A DNA stretch of 64,000 nucleotides from Actinomycetes bacterium (GTDB lineage: Bacteria; Actinomycetota; Acidimicrobiia; Acidimicrobiales; Palsa-688): the NCBI GenBank assembly GCA_021787035.1, contig JAJYMM010000052.1:1-64000 (forward strand). The letters run 5' to 3'. The notes beneath the pieces are model-generated. The model saw only the letters and a program-made list of their open reading frames with translations. It searched no databases and had not been told where the DNA came from. A program made the position numbers and the translations under genes. Positions 41,287 to 54,900 of the stretch are shown here, one piece after another. Each line of letters begins with the position of its first letter. The first letter of the stretch is position 1.

Positions 41287-43914
41287 ATGTCGAAGAAGAC
41301 CGGCCACAAACATTCGACGGGCGCCGAGGACGGCGCCCGTGGCGAGCCAAAGCCAGCAACACCACACGCGGCGGCCGCACCGCTGGCCCCTCGAGCTCTC
41401 ACGGAGGCTGAGGTGACAGGCCAGGACGAGACCGAAAGGAGCGGAGGGCCTGCTGGAGAGTCCGGCCGCCCTGAAAATCTCGTCCCAAACGAGGTGGGCC
41501 CAGACGAAGTGGATCTAGACGAGGTGGGCCCAGAGGAGGTGGAGCGGCTCGTGAAGGGGCAGCACCACGATCCCCACTCAGTCCTTGGGCGCCACGGAGC
41601 TACCGTGCGAGCATTCAGACCGGGGGCGAGCGAGATGTACGTGCTCGTGACCGGCCCCGAGCCGGAGCGCCCCGTCCTGCGCCGCACTGCGATGCGACAG
41701 GTCCATGCCGCAGGGCTCTGGGTGGGGCCGCTCGCCCCCGCTGTTGCGGGTTACCGGCTGGAAGCCGTGTACGGCGGCGCGGGTGGGCCAGGCTTCGTCT
41801 TCGACGATCCCTACCGCCACTGGCCGACGCTCGGGGAGCTCGACCTCTACCTTTTCAATGAGGGCCGCCACCGGAGGCTTTGGGAGATCCTTGGCGCGCA
41901 CCCGCGCGAGCATGAGGGGGTCGACGGGACGGCTTTCGCTGTCTGGGCCCCCAACGCGAAGGCTGTCAGGGTGGTCGGGGACTGGAACTTCTGGGACGGT
42001 CGTCCCCACCCCATGCGGATCATGGGGAGCTCGGGCGTCTGGGAGCTGTTCCTCCCGGGGGTTGGACCAGGGGCGCGCTACAAGTACGAGATCGTCACCG
42101 CTGACGGGCGCGTCACGTTGAAAGCAGACCCCATGGCTTTTGCCACCGAGGTCCCGCCTGGCACGGCGTCGATTGTGGCCGCGCCACCCGCCCATGACTG
42201 GCGAGACGCCTTGTGGCTCGCTCAAAGGGCGCAAGGGGACGCCCTCGCCAAGCCCATGTCTATCTACGAGGTCCACCTCGGCTCGTGGCGGTGGAGGGGA
42301 GGCGCCGGCGAGGCTCGAGGTGATGCCACGCCCGGTAACGCCGGCGCGGGAGGGGCTGGCCCGCACGAGGCCGGCGAGGGCCCAGCCGTCGCTTTAGGGC
42401 CCCTCACCTACCTCGAGCTCGCCGAGCAGCTACCCGATTACGTCGCCTCCATGGGCTTTACCCACGTCGAGTTGTTACCGGTGGCCGAGCATCCCTTTGG
42501 CGGCTCGTGGGGGTACCAGGTGAGCGCGTACTACGCCCCAACCGCGCGCTTTGGGAGCGCAGACGACTTCCGTGTGCTGGTAGACGCTCTGCACCGCCGG
42601 GGAATTGGCGTGCTGGTCGACTGGGTGCCCGCCCACTTCCCGAGGGACGACTGGGCGCTCGCGCGCTTTGACGGCACGGCGCTTTACGAGCATGCGGGCC
42701 CCATGGGCGCCCACCCGGACTGGGGCACCCTCGTGTTCAATGTAGGCCGCCATGAGGTCCGCAATTTCCTGGTAGCAAATGCCCTTTTCTGGGCCGAGGA
42801 GTTCCACATCGACGGGCTCCGCGTGGACGCCGTCGCTTCCATGCTCTACCTCGATTATTCACGCCAGCCCGGTGAGTGGGTGCCGAACGAGTTCGGCGGG
42901 AACGAGAACCTGCAAGCCGTTGCGTTTTTGAAGGAGATGAACGAGCTCGTGTTCTCGCTCTACCCCGGTGTCACCACGATCGCCGAGGAGTCGACGGCTT
43001 GGCCGGCGGTTTCCCGGCCCACCTACTTGGGCGGACTTGGTTTCGGGTTCAAGTGGAACATGGGTTGGATGCACGACACGCTCCGCTACTTCGAGACGGA
43101 CCCCCTTTTCCGTCGCTACCACCAAAACGACCTGACCTTCGGTCTTATCTACGCTTGGCACGAAAACTTCATCCTCCCTCTGTCTCATGACGAAGTCGTC
43201 CACGGCAAGCGGTCGTTGCTTTCGAAGATGCCGGGCGACCGCTGGCAGCAGCTTGCCAACCTCCGTGCCCTCTATGCCTGGATGTGGGCACACCCAGGCA
43301 AGAAGCTTCTCTTCATGGGTGGCGAGCTGGCCAGCGAGCAGGAGTGGGCGGCCGAAAGGCCCCTCGACTGGTGGGCCCTCGACGCCTGGGCCGACCATGC
43401 GAAGCTGCAGCGGCTCGTAGGTGAGCTCAACCGGGTGTACAAGGGCGAGCCGGCCCTTTGGGAGGAGGACTTCAGCGCGGCGGGCTTCCGCTGGATAGAC
43501 GCCAGCGACGCCGACCACAACGTCCTGTCGTTTTACCGTCTGAGGCGCAGCAAGCTGGCGGGGACGGCGCCGTCCGCGTCTGGGCGGCGCCCCACGCCGA
43601 ACGTGGCGACCGTGGAAGGGCTGGATGGGCCCGCTCCCGTGGGCGAGGGCCCGGTGCCGGCAGGTGTCCCAGCGGACATCGTTGCTTGCATAGCCAATTT
43701 CTCACCCGTTCCCCAGCTCGGGTACCGCGTTGGCCTGCCTCGCCCGGGCCGCTGGGTGGAACTGGTCAATACCGACGCCGCCGAGTGGGGGGGGAGTGGC
43801 CTCGGAAACATGGGCGAGGTCCGCGCCACCGAGGAGAGCTGGCACGGGCAGCCTTGGTCGGCCGAGATGCTCCTCCCGCCCCTCGGCGTCTTGTGGCTCG
43901 CACCGGCGCCCTGA
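41287..43914 (+). CDS. glgB: 1,4-alpha-glucan branching enzyme
   Basis: GlgB makes alpha-1,6 branches in the glucan built by GlgE. From ATG 41287 it has 875 residues. The first 85 are a charged extension with a duplicated DEVGPDEVDLDEVGPEEV segment. Then follow LVKGQHHDPHSVLGRH, the CBM48 module (FAVWAPNAKAVRVVGDWNFW) and the GH13 barrel with HVELLPVAEHPFGGSWGYQ, DGLRVDAVASMLYLDYSR (nucleophile Asp514), TTIAEEST (Glu567) and LPLSHDEVVHGK. A Pro/Gly-rich insert near residue 765 interrupts the C-terminal beta domain. The frame is open upstream into mak, but GGAGA and ATG 41287 give the natural start. Confidence 0.95.
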   Translation: MSKKTGHKHSTGAEDGARGEPKPATPHAAAAPLAPRALTEAEVTGQDETERSGGPAGESGRPENLVPNEVGPDEVDLDEVGPEEVERLVKGQHHDPHSVLGRHGATVRAFRPGASEMYVLVTGPEPERPVLRRTAMRQVHAAGLWVGPLAPAVAGYRLEAVYGGAGGPGFVFDDPYRHWPTLGELDLYLFNEGRHRRLWEILGAHPREHEGVDGTAFAVWAPNAKAVRVVGDWNFWDGRPHPMRIMGSSGVWELFLPGVGPGARYKYEIVTADGRVTLKADPMAFATEVPPGTASIVAAPPAHDWRDALWLAQRAQGDALAKPMSIYEVHLGSWRWRGGAGEARGDATPGNAGAGGAGPHEAGEGPAVALGPLTYLELAEQLPDYVASMGFTHVELLPVAEHPFGGSWGYQVSAYYAPTARFGSADDFRVLVDALHRRGIGVLVDWVPAHFPRDDWALARFDGTALYEHAGPMGAHPDWGTLVFNVGRHEVRNFLVANALFWAEEFHIDGLRVDAVASMLYLDYSRQPGEWVPNEFGGNENLQAVAFLKEMNELVFSLYPGVTTIAEESTAWPAVSRPTYLGGLGFGFKWNMGWMHDTLRYFETDPLFRRYHQNDLTFGLIYAWHENFILPLSHDEVVHGKRSLLSKMPGDRWQQLANLRALYAWMWAHPGKKLLFMGGELASEQEWAAERPLDWWALDAWADHAKLQRLVGELNRVYKGEPALWEEDFSAAGFRWIDASDADHNVLSFYRLRRSKLAGTAPSASGRRPTPNVATVEGLDGPAPVGEGPVPAGVPADIVACIANFSPVPQLGYRVGLPRPGRWVELVNTDAAEWGGSGLGNMGEVRATEESWHGQPWSAEMLLPPLGVLWLAPAP
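41491..41550 (+). repeat. 30-bp imperfect tandem duplication in glgB
   Basis: Two 30-base units, starting GAGGTGGGCCCAGA, encode EVGPDEVDLD and EVGPEEVERL in the acidic N-terminal extension. Confidence 0.7.
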
Positions 43915-43932
43915 AAGAAGCTCCCGTCCGGT

Positions 43933-43938
43933 TAGCCT
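43933..43938 (+). promoter_or_regulatory. Candidate -10 hexamer of the L,D-transpeptidase gene
   Basis: TAGCCT ends 6 bases before GTG 43945, with no ribosome-binding site. Confidence 0.45.
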
Positions 43939-43944
43939 TGACCC

Positions 43945-45426
43945 GTGAGCACGAGGGCTGGGGGGCGGCCGCGCGCGAGCGAGGCCGCCGGCGCGAGCGG
44001 CATGGGCACCTTGGTGGTTCTCGCCTTGGTGGCGGGGGCACTCGTCGTGGGGGCGTTGGTGGGCGTGATGGCGACGGGGGGCTTTTCTCGTAGCCCGAGC
44101 GCCGCGCCATCTCCCTCGGTCCCCTCGACGGTGGCTCCTGCCCGGTCAATAACGGCGTCTTCGGCTTTGACGACCACGACCTCTGGAGCCGTGGCGAGCA
44201 GCACGACCGCGGCTTTGGCGACCACGACGTCTACGAGCAAGGCGCAAGCCGCCGCCAAGCTTGTTTCCCAGGTGAGCCTCAAGCCGCCCAACGGGGCCAT
44301 CCACCAGAGCCCGAGCACCGTGGTAACCCTCCACGCGCCGCCCGGAGCACACCTGGTCGCCGTCGCGGTTACACGGGCGGGCGGCGGCCCCCCTCTCGCC
44401 GGGGCTCTTGGCGCAAGCGGTGGCCAGTGGACAGCCACCGGGACTTTGCTGCCAGGTACCACCTACACGGTCCGCTACGAGGTGGGCAATAGCGAGCTCA
44501 CGGCGTATGGCTCGGCGAGCTTCACCACTGCGGCGCCAAAGGTGGTCCTGAGCGTCGCAAGCCTCTTCCCCACTCCCGGGATCGTGGTCGGGATCGGCCA
44601 GCCGATAGTCATCTACTTCTCGCGCCCGGTCGATACCTACGCCGCGCAGCAGGCGGTCCTGTCGCACCTCCACCTTGCGATGAGCAAACCCGTCCCCGGC
44701 GGGTGGCACTGGTTCAGCTCGGTTGAGCTCCACTTCAGGCCAGATCACTTCTGGCCCGTCGGCGAGCAGGTCGAGCTCACCGGCAACCTGTCAGGCTGGG
44801 ACGTGGGAGGGGGCGTTTGGGGCGAAGGGTCGCTGGCGACCGCCTTTGTGGTCGGCGCCAGCCACGTCACCGTCGTTGACGTGGCCGCCCACAAGATGAC
44901 GGTCTACGACAACGGCAAACCCGTCTACAACTGGCCGATCAGCGCGGGTGCCACCAAATGGCCCACCCAAGACGGCGTCCACATCGTCCTCGACCGCGAG
45001 GGAAAGGTCCAGATGATCTCGTCCACCGTGGGCATACCCGTCAAGTCGCCGGGCGGCTATGACGAGGCGGTCTATTGGGACGTGCACATATCGAGCAGCG
45101 GAGAGTACGTGCACGCGGCCCCCTGGGATCTCGCAGAGCAGGGGTACGTCAATATTTCACATGGCTGTGTCAACATCTCTCCCCCCCGGGCCGAGACCTT
45201 TTTTATGTTTAGCCGGGTGGGCGACGTGGTCAAGGTTGTGAACAGCTCGCGAGCCCCGATCATGGGGGACCAGGGCGTGATGGACTGGTCTTTCCCCAAC
45301 TCAACTGTCATCTGGACGCCCGCCACGGTGAGCAAACTGACATCGAGCGTGAGCGTTTCGCCGACCACCAGCTCGCCTCCCCCTGCGGGCGCCCCCTACT
45401 CCCCGAGCACGTTGCCGCCCGCGTGA
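43945..45426 (+). CDS. L,D-transpeptidase with Ig-like domain
   Basis: These enzymes form 3-3 cross-links in peptidoglycan. The 493-residue protein has a membrane anchor at about 20-43, a Ser/Thr/Ala-rich linker to about 105, an Ig-like region resembling the mycobacterial Ldt domain (VGIGQPIVIYFSRPVDTYAA, ELHFRPDHFWPVGEQVEL), then a YkuD catalytic domain (VTVVDVAAHKMTVYDNGKPV) with His406 and Cys408 in SHGCVNISPP. It is anchored outside the membrane. Ser/Pro-rich residues end the chain. It starts a unit with the cysteine desulfurase, whose GTG overlaps its TGA. Confidence 0.92.
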   Translation: MSTRAGGRPRASEAAGASGMGTLVVLALVAGALVVGALVGVMATGGFSRSPSAAPSPSVPSTVAPARSITASSALTTTTSGAVASSTTAALATTTSTSKAQAAAKLVSQVSLKPPNGAIHQSPSTVVTLHAPPGAHLVAVAVTRAGGGPPLAGALGASGGQWTATGTLLPGTTYTVRYEVGNSELTAYGSASFTTAAPKVVLSVASLFPTPGIVVGIGQPIVIYFSRPVDTYAAQQAVLSHLHLAMSKPVPGGWHWFSSVELHFRPDHFWPVGEQVELTGNLSGWDVGGGVWGEGSLATAFVVGASHVTVVDVAAHKMTVYDNGKPVYNWPISAGATKWPTQDGVHIVLDREGKVQMISSTVGIPVKSPGGYDEAVYWDVHISSSGEYVHAAPWDLAEQGYVNISHGCVNISPPRAETFFMFSRVGDVVKVVNSSRAPIMGDQGVMDWSFPNSTVIWTPATVSKLTSSVSVSPTTSSPPPAGAPYSPSTLPPA

Positions 45427-46592
45427 GTGCCTACTTCGACCACGCCGCCACGACGCCCCTGCGGGGCGAAGCACGCGACGCCATGGAGCCATGGCTCGGC
45501 GACCGTTTTGGCAACCCGTCGGGGGCTCACTCGGTAGCTCGCGCTGCCCGTGGCGCCCTGGACGAGGCGCGCGATGTCATAGCGGCCGTACTCGGCACGG
45601 CACCGGGCGACGTGGTATTCACCGCCGGTGGCACAGAGGCCGCCAACCTGGCGGTGCTCGGCCGGGCGCACGCCGCGCCTGGTGCCGTTGTCGTCAGCGC
45701 GATCGAGCACCATGCCGTGCTGAACGCAGCACTTGCGGCTGAGCGCTACGGGCTTGGGGAGGCGCGGGTAGTCCCGGTGGGAAAGGACGGCCTAGTCGAC
45801 TTAGAGGCTCTGGCTCGTGCCCTCGACAAGTCGGTCAGCCTCGTGTCCGTCCAGCTGGTTAACAACGAGGTCGGCACGCTCCAGCCGCTCGCCGCGGTCG
45901 CCCGGCTCGTCCGCCGGCGCGCGCCGGGCGCCGTCGTCCACACAGACGCCGTCCAGGCGGTCCCCTGGTACGACATTGCGGACCTTGGCGCAGGAGCCGA
46001 CATGGTGAGCATAAGCGCGCACAAGTTCGGCGGCCCCCAAGGGACCGGTGCCCTCGCGTTCAGGAGGAAAATCTCTCTGGAACCGCTTATCTTTGGCGGG
46101 CCCCAGGAACGTGAACGGCGCGCCGGCACGCACAACGTCGCCGGTGTGGTGGGTATGGCCGCCGCGCTGCGCGCGACGGTCGAGGAAATGGAGGTGGTGG
46201 CGCGGCGGGTGAAGGCGCTTCGCGACACGCTTTGCGCCGGGCTGCTCGGCGCTATTCCCGGCGCCCACGAGACGGCCCCCGGCCAGGAGAAAGCCCCCGG
46301 CTACTGCCATCTCGTGATCGAGGGGATAGAGAGCGAGGCGCTGCTCATGGTGCTCGACGGCTTCGGGGTCGCGGCTTCGGCTGGTTCTGCGTGCGCCAGT
46401 GGCGCGATGGAGCCGAGCCACGTGCTCACGGCCATGGGCTACTCAGAGCGCGAGGCCATGGGAGCGCTCCGGCTCACCCTTGGTCACACTACGAGCGCCC
46501 AAGACGTCGACAAGGGCCTGCGCGAAGTGCCTCTGGCCGTCCAGGCCCTGCGATCAGGTGGCCTTGCGAGCGAGCAAGCGGGCAGTCGGTGA
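45423..46592 (+). CDS. iscS: Cysteine desulfurase (NifS/IscS family)
   Basis: The PLP enzyme strips sulfur from cysteine and passes it to acceptors. The 389-residue protein has YFDHAATTPLR, FTAGGTEAANLAVLG, AIEHHAVL, VQLVNNEVGTLQP, the PLP lysine Lys201 in SISAHKFGGPQG, and Cys324 in AGSACASGAMEPSHVL as the persulfide loop. The gene stands directly upstream of mnmA, so sulfur for tRNA 2-thiolation is its likely use, as in actinobacteria without a dedicated isc operon here. It overlaps the transpeptidase gene by four bases. Confidence 0.93.
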   Translation: MSAYFDHAATTPLRGEARDAMEPWLGDRFGNPSGAHSVARAARGALDEARDVIAAVLGTAPGDVVFTAGGTEAANLAVLGRAHAAPGAVVVSAIEHHAVLNAALAAERYGLGEARVVPVGKDGLVDLEALARALDKSVSLVSVQLVNNEVGTLQPLAAVARLVRRRAPGAVVHTDAVQAVPWYDIADLGAGADMVSISAHKFGGPQGTGALAFRRKISLEPLIFGGPQERERRAGTHNVAGVVGMAAALRATVEEMEVVARRVKALRDTLCAGLLGAIPGAHETAPGQEKAPGYCHLVIEGIESEALLMVLDGFGVAASAGSACASGAMEPSHVLTAMGYSEREAMGALRLTLGHTTSAQDVDKGLREVPLAVQALRSGGLASEQAGSR

Positions 46593-46620
46593 GCCGGAGG
46601 AGAGCGAAGGTGGTGCGGTA

Positions 46621-49823
<3,203 letters not shown>

Positions 49824-49834
49824 GGGAGCGATCA

Positions 49835-50866
49835 CTAAGAGGCGGCGAGGCCGCGAGCCACCTCTCCCCATCGGGCGAGCACGCTTCGGTCGGCTTCGAT
49901 AGCCTCTACGGCAAGGTAGGCGACCAGCCGTTGGGCTATGCCGCCGTAGCGTTCGAGGAGCACTTCCGCCAGGCCTTCCCAAGGCGCCACAACGGCGAAG
50001 TGACCCAGCACTTCGTCTGTGATGATGGCCGACATGCCCGCGACGTCGCCTGTCTTCAACCGTTGGTTGAGAGCCGCGGAGGTCCCCACATAGCCCAGGT
50101 CGTCGAACTGGAAGGCGTAGTTTCGCGTGGAGCCGTAGAAGGCAACCTGGCGTCGGGCTCGCTCGAGCCAGGGCGCCCGTTGTTCCGGGGTGTCCCCGGC
50201 CACCACGAAGACGGCGACTGTGAGCTCGACCTGCGCCGGGTCCTTGCCCACCGACCGGGCACCCTCTCCGATCGCTGGCAAGAGCCGCTCGCGCAGGTAG
50301 TGGGCCGAATGAAGAGGATGGACGTGGACCCCATCGGCAACGGCTCCAGCCGCCCGGCACATCCAGTCATTGACGGCGGCCACGTCCACTTTGATGTCGC
50401 CGTAGGCGTGGCCGGGTGGCACCCAGTCGGTGGGCAACAAGCTGAGGTCGTAGTAAGGCCCGTGGTGCTGCAAAGGGCCTTCGCCCCGGAACGCTCTAAA
50501 GCACGCCTTCACCGCTTCGACGTAGTCGCGCATCCTCGGGCCGGGTGGGTCGAAGGGCATGCCATAACGGCGCTCCACGTGCGCCCTCACCTGGCTCCCG
50601 AGACCGAGGCGGAACCTCCCCGCAGTGTTGCCTGCAAGCTCCCAAGCGAGTTGCGCCATGACTGTGGGGCTTCTAGCAAACGCAACGGCGACCCCGCTCG
50701 ACAGGCGGAGCCTGCTGGTCGCCATGGCCGCGGCCGCCAGGGACATCCAGGGAGCCTGGGTCGTCTCGGTGAACACCATTCCCGAGAAGCCCACCTCCTC
50801 GACGGCGCGGGCGAGGGACGCGGCTTTCTGCCAGGGCAGCGCCCCGACCATCAGCTCGAGTTCCAC
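49835..50866 (-). CDS. F420-dependent LLM-class oxidoreductase (luciferase-like)
   Basis: The 343-residue protein has the TIM-barrel pattern of luciferase-like monooxygenases: ELELMVGALPWQKAASLARA, EVGFSGMVFTETTQAPWMSL, LSSGVAVAFARSPTVMAQLA and GRFRLGLGSQVRAHVERRYG. This subgroup usually binds deazaflavin F420, but sequence cannot exclude FMN. It starts at GTG 50866, nine bases after the stop of another LLM gene, so the two form one leftward transcript. Substrate unknown. It converges on ligA and heads away from the EPSPS-ligase fusion. Confidence 0.85.
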   Translation of the reverse strand: MELELMVGALPWQKAASLARAVEEVGFSGMVFTETTQAPWMSLAAAAMATSRLRLSSGVAVAFARSPTVMAQLAWELAGNTAGRFRLGLGSQVRAHVERRYGMPFDPPGPRMRDYVEAVKACFRAFRGEGPLQHHGPYYDLSLLPTDWVPPGHAYGDIKVDVAAVNDWMCRAAGAVADGVHVHPLHSAHYLRERLLPAIGEGARSVGKDPAQVELTVAVFVVAGDTPEQRAPWLERARRQVAFYGSTRNYAFQFDDLGYVGTSAALNQRLKTGDVAGMSAIITDEVLGHFAVVAPWEGLAEVLLERYGGIAQRLVAYLAVEAIEADRSVLARWGEVARGLAAS

Positions 50867-50875
50867 GCTACGGCC

Positions 50876-51811
50876 TCATGCCCGGTCCAGGATGCCGCGA
50901 ACGGTCGCCAGGCGCTCGTACTGGGTGAGGGGGTCGGGGGACGTCGGGAGGAGGACTAGGTCGCTCACCCCGGCTTCAATGTAGCGAGCGAGCATCTTGG
51001 CGACCTCCTCGGCGGGGCCCAACGCCGTCCAGCGCTCCACCATCTGGAGTGGCATCCGGTACTGGCCCTTCAGTGCGGCAGCGGTCTCGATGCGGGCAAC
51101 CTCTCGGTCCTCGTTCACGTTGGCGAGGACGACCATTGCCACGCTCGGCGCTGGGCGACCGTACCTAAACGCCAGCTCGGCGAGACGCTCGCGCCGCTCG
51201 TTCACGGTGCGGGCCCCGTGCCAGATCCCGATCCACTGGTCGGCTTTTCGCGCCGCGCGGTCGAGGGCGCGGTCGCTCCGGCCACCGACTGAAAGCGGAG
51301 GCGACGACCCGGTGGCCGGCAGGAGCGCCGGAGAATGAACCGAGACATAGGCCCCGTCGTGGTCGACTGGCTCACCGCGCAGGAGGGCCGGCAGCAGGTC
51401 GAGCATCTCGTCGAGGCGAGCCCCGCGGCTCTCGATGGTGACGCCGGCAGCTCTGAACTCCTCTTCGAACTCGCCGCCCACGCCGACGCCGAGGCGGAGA
51501 CGACCGGGCGCGAGCGCGTCGAGGGTGGCCAGTTGCTTGGCGGTCCAGACGAGGTGGCGGAGGCCCAGCTGGAGCACCGAAATCCCGAGCTGGGTTCGGC
51601 TCGTTACGGCCGCCACCGCAGAGAGAGCGCAGAGCGAGTCGAGGACCGGAGCAGGGCACACAAGGTGATCGCCGACCCATACTGCATCGAAGCCCAGCTC
51701 CTCCGCCCGCTTCGCGCCGGCCACGACTGGCAGCGGCTTGCCAGATCCGTAGGGGTCAAAAGTTGGTGCCACGACCCCCCAGCGGGCTCGCCCGCCATCC
51801 GCGCCAGTCAT
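50876..51811 (-). CDS. F420-dependent LLM-class oxidoreductase, second copy
   Basis: The 311-residue protein begins RWGVVAPTFDPYGSGKPLPV and has AEELGFDAVWVGDHL, ISVLQLGLRHLVWTAKQLAT, GRLRLGVGVGGEFEEEFRAAG and PPLSVGGRSDRALDRAARKADQW, the classical F420-LLM layout. It is not closely similar to the second gene, so this is a two-enzyme set rather than a recent duplication. It is divergent from the EPSPS/acyl-ligase fusion across a 14-base repeat array, which makes a shared pathway possible. Confidence 0.85.
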   Translation of the reverse strand: MTGADGGRARWGVVAPTFDPYGSGKPLPVVAGAKRAEELGFDAVWVGDHLVCPAPVLDSLCALSAVAAVTSRTQLGISVLQLGLRHLVWTAKQLATLDALAPGRLRLGVGVGGEFEEEFRAAGVTIESRGARLDEMLDLLPALLRGEPVDHDGAYVSVHSPALLPATGSSPPLSVGGRSDRALDRAARKADQWIGIWHGARTVNERRERLAELAFRYGRPAPSVAMVVLANVNEDREVARIETAAALKGQYRMPLQMVERWTALGPAEEVAKMLARYIEAGVSDLVLLPTSPDPLTQYERLATVRGILDRA

Positions 51812-51852
51812 CGCCGTAGCTTGCCGTTAGCTCCGCCAGGCCGTCAAGATGA

Positions 51853-51951
51853 GGTTGCCAAGACGGGGTTGCCAAGACGGGGTTGCCAAGATTGGGGTTG
51901 GCAAGATGGGGTTGGCAAGATGGGGTTGGCAAGATGGGGTTGCCAAGATGG
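51853..51951 (+). repeat. 14-bp tandem repeat, 7 copies, in a divergent intergenic region
   Basis: Seven copies of GGTTGSCAAGAYGG; the third copy has one extra T. The array sits between the LLM gene start (51811) and the fusion gene start (51996), in the expected promoter region of both. Confidence 0.95.
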
Positions 51952-51995
51952 GGTGGGCCAAAGGTTGACGGGCGAAGAGAAAAGGAGTGGGCCAT

Positions 51996-54900
51996 ATGGC
52001 CAAGAGAGTCCTCCGCCTCCTCGTTAAACAAGCTGCCGAGCCGTTAGCGGGCGAGCTCGCCATCCCGAGCTCCAAGTACCACGCGCACCGGGCTTTGATC
52101 CTCGCCTCGCTAGCCTCCGGTACGAGCTACATACACGGGCTATCTGATGCCGGCCATGTGCGCTATACCATCGGAGCCCTTCGCCGTCTCGGCACCAAGA
52201 TCACGGTGCGCGGCGACACCTTCATCGTCGAGGGTGGGCCGTACCGGCCTTCAGCGCCCTTGGTACCGGTCGGGAGCTCGGGCTCGACCCTCTACTTCCT
52301 GACCGGCCTGGCGTCCCTTGCCGGCGCGCCGGTGACGGTCGTCGGACAGAAGTACTTCCGGCGACGACCTATCTTGCCGTTGCTCGACGCTCTTAGCGGG
52401 CTGGGCGTGGAGCTGTCTTCGACGGCCGGATGTCCCCCGATCGAAGTATCGCCGCGGAGGCCCAAAGGGGGCCACGTGACCATCTCAGGCATGCTTTCGC
52501 AGTGGATCTCGGGCCTTCTCCTGCTAGCGCCCTTCGCCACAGGCTCAAGCGTGGTCTCGGTGGACGGCCCCCTGAACGAGCGCTCTTATATCGACCTGAC
52601 GGTCCGCATGATGGCGGAGTTCGGCCTCCACGTTGAGATGTCGGAGGACGCGCGGCGTTTCGAGGTCGAGGGCAACCAGACGCCGCGCCCGGCGACGCTC
52701 CACCTCCCCCCCGACGTAGGCGCGGCTGCCTTCGGTCTGGCCGTCACCGCCCTCCATCCATCGGACGTTGTCTTTCGCGGGCTCACCGCCCGCTCGGCCG
52801 CGGAGACGGACCACCCAGAGGCCGAGCTGCTGGACATAGTCGGGCGGATGGGGCTGCCGTTGGACCGTGACCCTGCGAGCGGCCAAGTGCGTGTGTGCCA
52901 CGACGGGCTCGATCTCGCGCCGGTCGAGGTCGATTGCAGGTCCGTACCCGACGCGCTGCCGGTCCTCTCCGTCCTCGGCACCTTCGCGAAGGGGGCGAGC
53001 GTCCTTCACAACGTGGCTCACGTCCGCCTGAAGGAGTCCGACCGCGTTTCGGCGATGCTCCAGCTAAACAACATGGGAGCGAGGCTCGAGCTGAGCGGCG
53101 ACCGCCTAGTCGTAAGCGGGGTCGACCGGTTGCGAGGCGCCGACCTCTCTTCGTTTAACGACCACCGGGTGCTGATGTCCCTGGCGGTCGCCGCCACGCG
53201 CGCCGAGGGCGAGAGCCGGCTCACCTACCCGACCGCTTACCGGATCTCGTACCCGAGGTTCCTCGAGGAGATGGGCGCGATCGGGGCCAGCATGGCCGTA
53301 GAAGAGCCGACGGCGCCGCGTGGTGGCGAAAGGGCCGGAGCTGGCGGTCAGGCGGCGGGCCTGCCGGGCGTCACTCGGAGGGGGCTCGCGACGCGCTTGC
53401 CAGCGGCCACGCGCTCGCCGGAACGTCTCGCCGCGGTGCCGATCGGGGAACACGTGCGGCGGTGGGCACAAGAGCACCCCGAGAGCGCCGCAGTGGTTGA
53501 CGTGGCCGCAGGCGGCGGCCATGAGCGGCTGTGGACGTGGGCAGACCTTGACCGCAAGGCGGACGCCGTCGCGCTTGCGCTCGCTCGTCTCGGCGTGAGC
53601 CCGGGTGAAGCGGTCGCGTACCAGTTGCCGAACGTGGGGGAGTTCGCCGTGGTCTCGCTCGGGGTCCTGCGGGCGGGCGCCGTCTGCTGCCCTCTCATGC
53701 CCATTTACCGGGAGCGCGAGATGGCGTTCATGCTCCGTCGCTCCCGGGCGCACGTGCTTTTCGTTCCAGGTCATTTCCGCGGTCGCGAATACCCAGCCGA
53801 AGTCGCTGGCCTCTTGGCGGGCGAGGCTGGGGAGCCCCCTGAGCTGGCCCATGTGATCGTCGTCGACGGGGAGGCGCCCGAGGAGCGGGGAGAGCACGAA
53901 GGGGAGAGGGCTCGTCGGGGACGACGTGGGTGGCACAGGTACGCCGACCTCGTCGAGAGGTCCTTTGCCGAGGGGACGGCTGGTGGCGAGACGAGCAGGG
54001 CGAGCCTCCTTGCCTCCCGTGCCCCTGCACCAACGGCCCTCGCGCAGCTGCTCTTTACCTCGGGCACCTCCGGGGAGCCCAAAGGCGTTCTCCACCGGAT
54101 GGCCACGCTCACCCGTGCCGCTGCCATGGAAGCGAACCACCTGGGGCTGTCCAAGCAAGACACGGTGTTCGTGCCCTCCCCGCTCGCTCACCAGACCGGG
54201 TTCCTCTATGGCATGTGGCTGGCCTGGGTCCTTGGGGCGCCCCAGGTGCTGCAGGCGACGTGGGACGGGAAGGTGGCGCTCCGCGCGCTCAACCGATGGG
54301 GCGCTACGTTCGTCCAGGCCGCTACGCCCTTCCTGAACGACCTGCTCGCGGCGGTAGAGGAAACGGGGGAACGTCCCGAACGCCTTCGGGTCTTCGTTGC
54401 GACCGGTGCCGCCGTGCCGCGAGGGCTGGCAGAGCGAGCCTCGCGCACCCTCGGCACCGCCGTCTGTGGAGCTTGGGGAACGACCGAGACTTGTCTCGGA
54501 TCGCTATCAGCTCCCTACGACGAACCAGCGAAGACTTGGGGCACCGACGGCCGTGCTCTCGAAGGCGTGCGCCTCCGCATCTCCGACGACCTTGGTAACG
54601 TGCTCGCGTCTGGACAGGAGGGGAACTTCGAAGTGTTCAGCAAGTGCATGTTCGAGGGCTACCTGGACCATCCAGAGTGGACCGCGGAGGCTTTCACGCC
54701 TGACGGGTGGTACCGGAGCGGGGACCTCGCCGTCATCGACGAGTCCGGCTACGTGCGAATAAGCGGGCGGGTGAAGGACGTGATCAACCGCGGCGGTGAA
54801 AAGGTGCCCGTCGCGGAGATCGAGCAGCTCCTCCACACCCACCCGGCGCTGGACGACGTGGCGATCGTGGCCATGCCAGATGAACGCCTGGGCGAGCGGG

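Noticed and set aside
49931-50959. 342-residue rightward frame opposite the LLM genes
   Set aside because: It mirrors the leftward LLM coding sequence and spans two LLM genes; composition and lack of motifs point to a shadow.
51853-51951. Possible CRISPR array
   Set aside because: Units are directly adjacent 14-base copies with no unique spacers and there are no cas genes.
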